Assembly: GCA_020062745.1 (NCBI GenBank)
Contig: JAGUVT010000075.1
Location: 1 to 56,210 of the forward strand
Reading direction: 5' to 3'
Length of the DNA stretch: 56,210 bases
Origin: Deltaproteobacteria bacterium
GTDB lineage: Bacteria > Bacillota > Desulfotomaculia > Desulfotomaculales > JAGUVT01
Positions within the stretch are counted from its first letter, which is position 1; the number at the start of each line of letters is the position of its first letter. Of this stretch, positions 53,402 through 56,210 are shown piece by piece. The notes under the pieces were generated by a model, which was not told where the DNA came from, did no database searches, and saw only the letters and a list, made by a program, of their open reading frames with translations. Both the position numbers and the translations under genes were made by a program.

Positions 53402-54211
53402 TTATAATTCGGGATTATGGTTGTCAAGTGTCCCTGGGTCAAGAGCGTAACGGCAGGTGCAGGAACGTTCTTCGTCAACCCGGGCCACTGCGTGCATAAC
53501 TAATTTCCGGATACTTTCCCCGTTTTTTTCCATCATTTCCACCACTTCTTGATGAGCCAGCCGGCTTGAGGAAATGCCGGCGGCAAAATTTGTCACCACG
53601 GCAATGGCAGCGTAACACATCTCAGCCTCTCTGGCTAAAACAACCTCGGGCACCCCGGTCATGCCGGCCAAATCACCCCCGAGCAGGCGGTACATCCGGA
53701 TCTCAGCCGCAGTTTCAAACCGCGGTCCTTCAGTACAAACATAAGTCCCGGTAGGATGAGCAGTCAACCCCAGGCTGCGGGCGGCCCGGAAGAGGATTTC
53801 CCGCAACCCGGAACAATAAGGACTGGTCATATCCGTATGCACCACCCCGCTGTCTCCTCCGTCAAAGAAAGTCTGAATACGGCCTTTAGTAAAATCTAAA
53901 AACTGATCGACAAATATAAAATGCCCCGGCTGCATGGCCGGGTTGAGGGAACCTACGGCAGCAGTAGCCAGGACATGCTTAACTCTCAGTTTTTTTAGAG
54001 CAGCTATATTGGCCCGGTAGTTTACCAGATGAGGAGGCACGGTATGGCTAGCCCCGTGGCGGTTTAAGAAAACAACTTCTTTCCTCTGATAAAAACCAAT
54101 CTTTAAATCTACCTGGCCGTAAGCAGTAACCACCCTTTCATCTTTTACGTCACTCATGATATCAGGGTCATAAACCCCGGTGCCGCCAATTACCGCCAGC
54201 TTAACAGGCAA
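53402..54211 (-). CDS. MTA phosphorylase-family enzyme, 6-oxopurine (inosine) type
   Basis: 269 residues from TTG 54211 (GGAGGG six nt before; track TTG 54217 abuts it). IGGTGVYDPDI, RHGASHTVPPHLVNYRAN and AGMTGVPEVVLAREAE identify the family. The base loop reads VTNFAAG, with Asn where the other copy (47013) has Asp; Asn is the 6-oxopurine choice. It therefore probably splits methylthioinosine or 5'-deoxyinosine produced by the deaminase at 45637. First gene of the operon. Confidence 0.83.
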   Translation of the reverse strand: MPVKLAVIGGTGVYDPDIMSDVKDERVVTAYGQVDLKIGFYQRKEVVFLNRHGASHTVPPHLVNYRANIAALKKLRVKHVLATAAVGSLNPAMQPGHFIFVDQFLDFTKGRIQTFFDGGDSGVVHTDMTSPYCSGLREILFRAARSLGLTAHPTGTYVCTEGPRFETAAEIRMYRLLGGDLAGMTGVPEVVLAREAEMCYAAIAVVTNFAAGISSSRLAHQEVVEMMEKNGESIRKLVMHAVARVDEERSCTCRYALDPGTLDNHNPEL

Positions 54212-54262
54212 TGCCAACCCTCCTCTTAAAAAATAAAGAATACGGGAGTCAAAAAAATATTT

Positions 54263-55171
54263 TTAAAAAAGCGCCTCTACATACTCTTGCGCTTTAAATG
54301 GGCGCAGGTCATCAACCCCTTCACCGATACCAATTAATTTGACCGAAACGCCTAATTCCTTCCTGACGGCAAGGATTACCCCGCCTTTGGCGCTGCCGTC
54401 CAGTTTAGCCAGAACAACCCCGGTAATCCCGACCGCTTCACTAAAAAGGCGAGCCTGATTGATCGCATTTTGCCCCGTAGAAGCATCAAGTACCAAAAGC
54501 ACTTCATGCGGCGCGCCCGGCAGGGCCCGGTTCAACACCCGGCTTATTTTTTTCAGTTCCTCCATCAGACTACTCTTGGTATGCAGCCTGCCGGCCGTGT
54601 CAATAATCAACAAGTCTGCTTTCCGGGCACAGGCTGCCTGGGCCGAGTCAAAAGCTACTGCCGCCGGGTCGGCTCCTTCCCGCTGCGAAATCATCTCCAC
54701 TCCCACTCTTTTAGCCCAAAGCCCCAACTGGTCAATAGCTGCGGCCCGAAAGGTATCGGCTGCTCCAAGTAAAACTTTTTTCCCCTGAGAATGATAATAA
54801 TATGCCAGCTTGCCAATGGTAGTAGTCTTACCAACTCCGTTTACTCCTGCCACCATTACTACTGTAGGCGGCTCAGCGCTGAAATTAACCGGGCAGGCAT
54901 CCTCTCCCAGCAAAAAAAGTACCTGTTCTTTTAAAACTGTCTTCAAACCGGCATCGTCACCGATACGCCGTTCTTTAACCGCCCGGCGCACCCTCTCCAT
55001 CAACTCAGCGGCAATGCCGACACCTACATCAGCTTGAATTAAGATCTCTTCCATTTCATCGTATAACTTTTCGTCAAAAACCGGATGCCGGCGTACCAGA
55101 TCATCAACTTTTTCCACCAACTGACTTCTGGTTTTGCTTAAACTTTCTTTTAAACGAGTAAAAACCCCCAC
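54263..55171 (-). CDS. ftsY: Signal recognition particle receptor FtsY
   Basis: About 302 residues. The track start at 55252 lies inside rnc, and GTG 55171 is more likely, though its GGAGG is 13 nt away. NG domain with GVNGVGKTTTIGKLA, DTAGRLHT and AKLDGSAKGG. There is no long acidic A domain. It receives Ffh-ribosome complexes at the membrane. In many Firmicutes smc precedes and ylxM-ffh follow; here both neighbours differ. Confidence 0.93.
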   Translation of the reverse strand: MGVFTRLKESLSKTRSQLVEKVDDLVRRHPVFDEKLYDEMEEILIQADVGVGIAAELMERVRRAVKERRIGDDAGLKTVLKEQVLFLLGEDACPVNFSAEPPTVVMVAGVNGVGKTTTIGKLAYYYHSQGKKVLLGAADTFRAAAIDQLGLWAKRVGVEMISQREGADPAAVAFDSAQAACARKADLLIIDTAGRLHTKSSLMEELKKISRVLNRALPGAPHEVLLVLDASTGQNAINQARLFSEAVGITGVVLAKLDGSAKGGVILAVRKELGVSVKLIGIGEGVDDLRPFKAQEYVEALF

Positions 55172-55188
55172 GCGCCCGCTAAATCCTC

Positions 55189-55878
55189 CTATACCTTGAG
55201 CTTTTTCAGCGCTACTCTGGCCGCCTGCTGTTCTGCTTCCTTCTTCGAACATCCGGAGCCGTTTCCGACTAATTTCCCCCGGTAGATTACACCGGCTATA
55301 AAGGTTTTGGCATGGTCCGGCCCCTTTTCGGCCAGAATTACATAACGTACCGGTTCCGGGGAATACCGCTGGACCGTTTCCTGTAAAATTGTTTTGTAGT
55401 CTCTTTCCAGGTAACCTTCAGCCACCTCTTCAATCAGCGGAACAAGAAAGCTGAGAGCCACACTCCTGGCCTGTTCCAGTCCCTGATCAAGGTAAACTGC
55501 CCCTAGCAAGGCTTCAAAAGTGTCGGCCAGAATCGAAGGCCTTTCCCTTCCCCCTGAATTTTCTTCCCCTTTCCCGATCCAAAGACACAAACCCAGACCC
55601 AGTTCCCGAGCCACCCCGGCCAGGGAAGGTTCACAAACAACAGCAGCCCTCGCCCTGGTCAGCTTACCCTCTTCATAATGCTGATAATGTCTGTAAAGAT
55701 AATCGCTTACTACCAATTCGAGTACGGCATCGCCCAAAAATTCCAGGCGCTGGTTGTGTTCCGTTTTGGTTTCATGAGCAAAAGAGCTATGAGTCAGCGC
55801 TGTTAATAAAAGGGCTTCATCTTTCCAGACTACCCCAAGGCGTTTTTTTAATTCAGCCAATGATTGATCATTATTCAA
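55189..55878 (-). CDS. rnc: Ribonuclease III
   Basis: 229 residues. The catalytic signature [20 protein letters not shown], a second acidic site [16 protein letters not shown], and a C-terminal double-stranded RNA-binding domain ([20 protein letters not shown]). The TTG start overlaps the fabF TGA stop. Confidence 0.95.
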   Translation of the reverse strand: MNNDQSLAELKKRLGVVWKDEALLLTALTHSSFAHETKTEHNQRLEFLGDAVLELVVSDYLYRHYQHYEEGKLTRARAAVVCEPSLAGVARELGLGLCLWIGKGEENSGGRERPSILADTFEALLGAVYLDQGLEQARSVALSFLVPLIEEVAEGYLERDYKTILQETVQRYSPEPVRYVILAEKGPDHAKTFIAGVIYRGKLVGNGSGCSKKEAEQQAARVALKKLKV

Positions 55879-56210
55879 CCCGCATCATCTCTCACCGGCA
55901 CTTTGCGGAAAACCAGGGAAACATTTTGGCCTCCAAAACCAAACGAATTTGAAACAGCAACATTTACCGGAGCAGGTCTGGCCACATTCGGCACATAATC
56001 CAGTTCACACTCCGGATCAGGATACTCATAATTAACAGTAGGGGGAATAATACCGCGGGCGATGGTCAAAACACAGACCACGGCTTCCAGCCCACCGGCT
56101 GCTCCCAGCAAATGACCGGTCATAGACTTTGTTGAACTGATGGCCATCTTCTTTGCCGCATTTCCAAAAATCTTTTTAATAGCCAGATTTTCAGCTTTAT
56201 CACCTAACGG
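55875..56210 (-). CDS. fabF: Beta-ketoacyl-ACP synthase II, C-terminal part (window edge)
   Basis: The frame is open to the end of the window (the track's Met at 56147 is internal). [34 protein letters not shown] with the catalytic His, and [15 protein letters not shown] are the FabF C-terminal motifs. It elongates acyl-ACP in fatty acid synthesis. The active-site Cys lies beyond the window. Confidence 0.94.
   Translation of the reverse strand, partial: PLGDKAENLAIKKIFGNAAKKMAISSTKSMTGHLLGAAGGLEAVVCVLTIARGIIPPTVNYEYPDPECELDYVPNVARPAPVNVAVSNSFGFGGQNVSLVFRKVPVRDDAG

Noticed and set aside
1-56210. CRISPR arrays, tRNA or rRNA genes, integrases, toxin-antitoxin pairs
   Set aside because: I saw no regularly spaced repeats, no tRNA cloverleaf or rRNA signature and no such protein families in any frame I read.

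Overview
The window looks like chromosomal DNA of a strictly anaerobic, spore-former-type Gram-positive bacterium of the Peptococcaceae / Desulfotomaculum-Pelotomaculum kind. This is an inference from gene content, not a database match. The evidence is: moderate GC content, Shine-Dalgarno sites of the GGAGG type with many GTG/TTG starts, S-layer (SLH) proteins, a SigI/RsgI pair, a CheY-free GGDEF/HD-GYP signalling protein, an 11-subunit complex I without NuoEFG, and the Firmicute gene order ylxM-ffh-rpsP-khpA-rimM-trmD-rplS-lepB-rbgA-rnhB. Almost all genes are on the minus strand.

Layout. 1-7030: a cobalamin-riboswitch-controlled operon on the minus strand. It encodes an SLH-anchored protein with a helical barrel plus DUF4430, a second DUF4430 protein, a secreted prenyltransferase-fold protein, and the T and A parts of an ECF transporter. 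The barrel plus DUF4430 combination is the architecture of animal transcobalamin/intrinsic factor, so this reads as a cell-surface B12 capture and import system. The ATPase runs into a cluster of hairpins at the window edge. 7044-8640: LexA-controlled dinB and a small Cys-rich protein. 8724-9662: an LD-carboxypeptidase. 9695-9779: two REP-like hairpins. 9787-15983: nurA-herA-mre11 followed by a Rad50-like ATPase encoded in three separate reading frames, a DNA-end-processing module. 16144-18865: sigI-rsgI and an SLH protein. 19019-21142: a c-di-GMP enzyme and a small membrane zinc-ribbon protein. 21314-21496: an unlisted 29-codon gene with its own promoter and terminator. 21589-24733: comM, a pair of divergent XRE-type regulators (one with a dead S24 protease domain), and yraN.

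24748-34490 is nuoA-N lacking E, F and G. 34522-40775 is the conserved ribosome/SRP block. 40807-45625 is a regulator plus two class III aminotransferases, the first fused to a complete acyl-ACP-reductase-like domain with its catalytic Cys. This suggests thioester to aldehyde to amine chemistry. 45637-54217 is a nine-gene operon for salvage of S-adenosylmethionine by-products: two nucleoside phosphorylases of different base specificity, LsrF-like enzyme, alcohol dehydrogenase, MtnA, class II aldolase, AhcY, Apt and an MTA/SAH/5'-deoxyadenosine deaminase. Together these make a DHAP-shunt type pathway. 54263-56210 is ftsY-rnc-fabF, the other half of the conserved block. The 13.5 kb of accessory metabolism therefore sits between ftsY and ylxM, which are normally neighbours.

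The most notable candidates are the transcobalamin-like B12 capture operon, the aminotransferase-acyl reductase fusion, the HerA-NurA-Mre11 operon with a split Rad50, and the combined MTA/5'-deoxyadenosine/SAH salvage operon.
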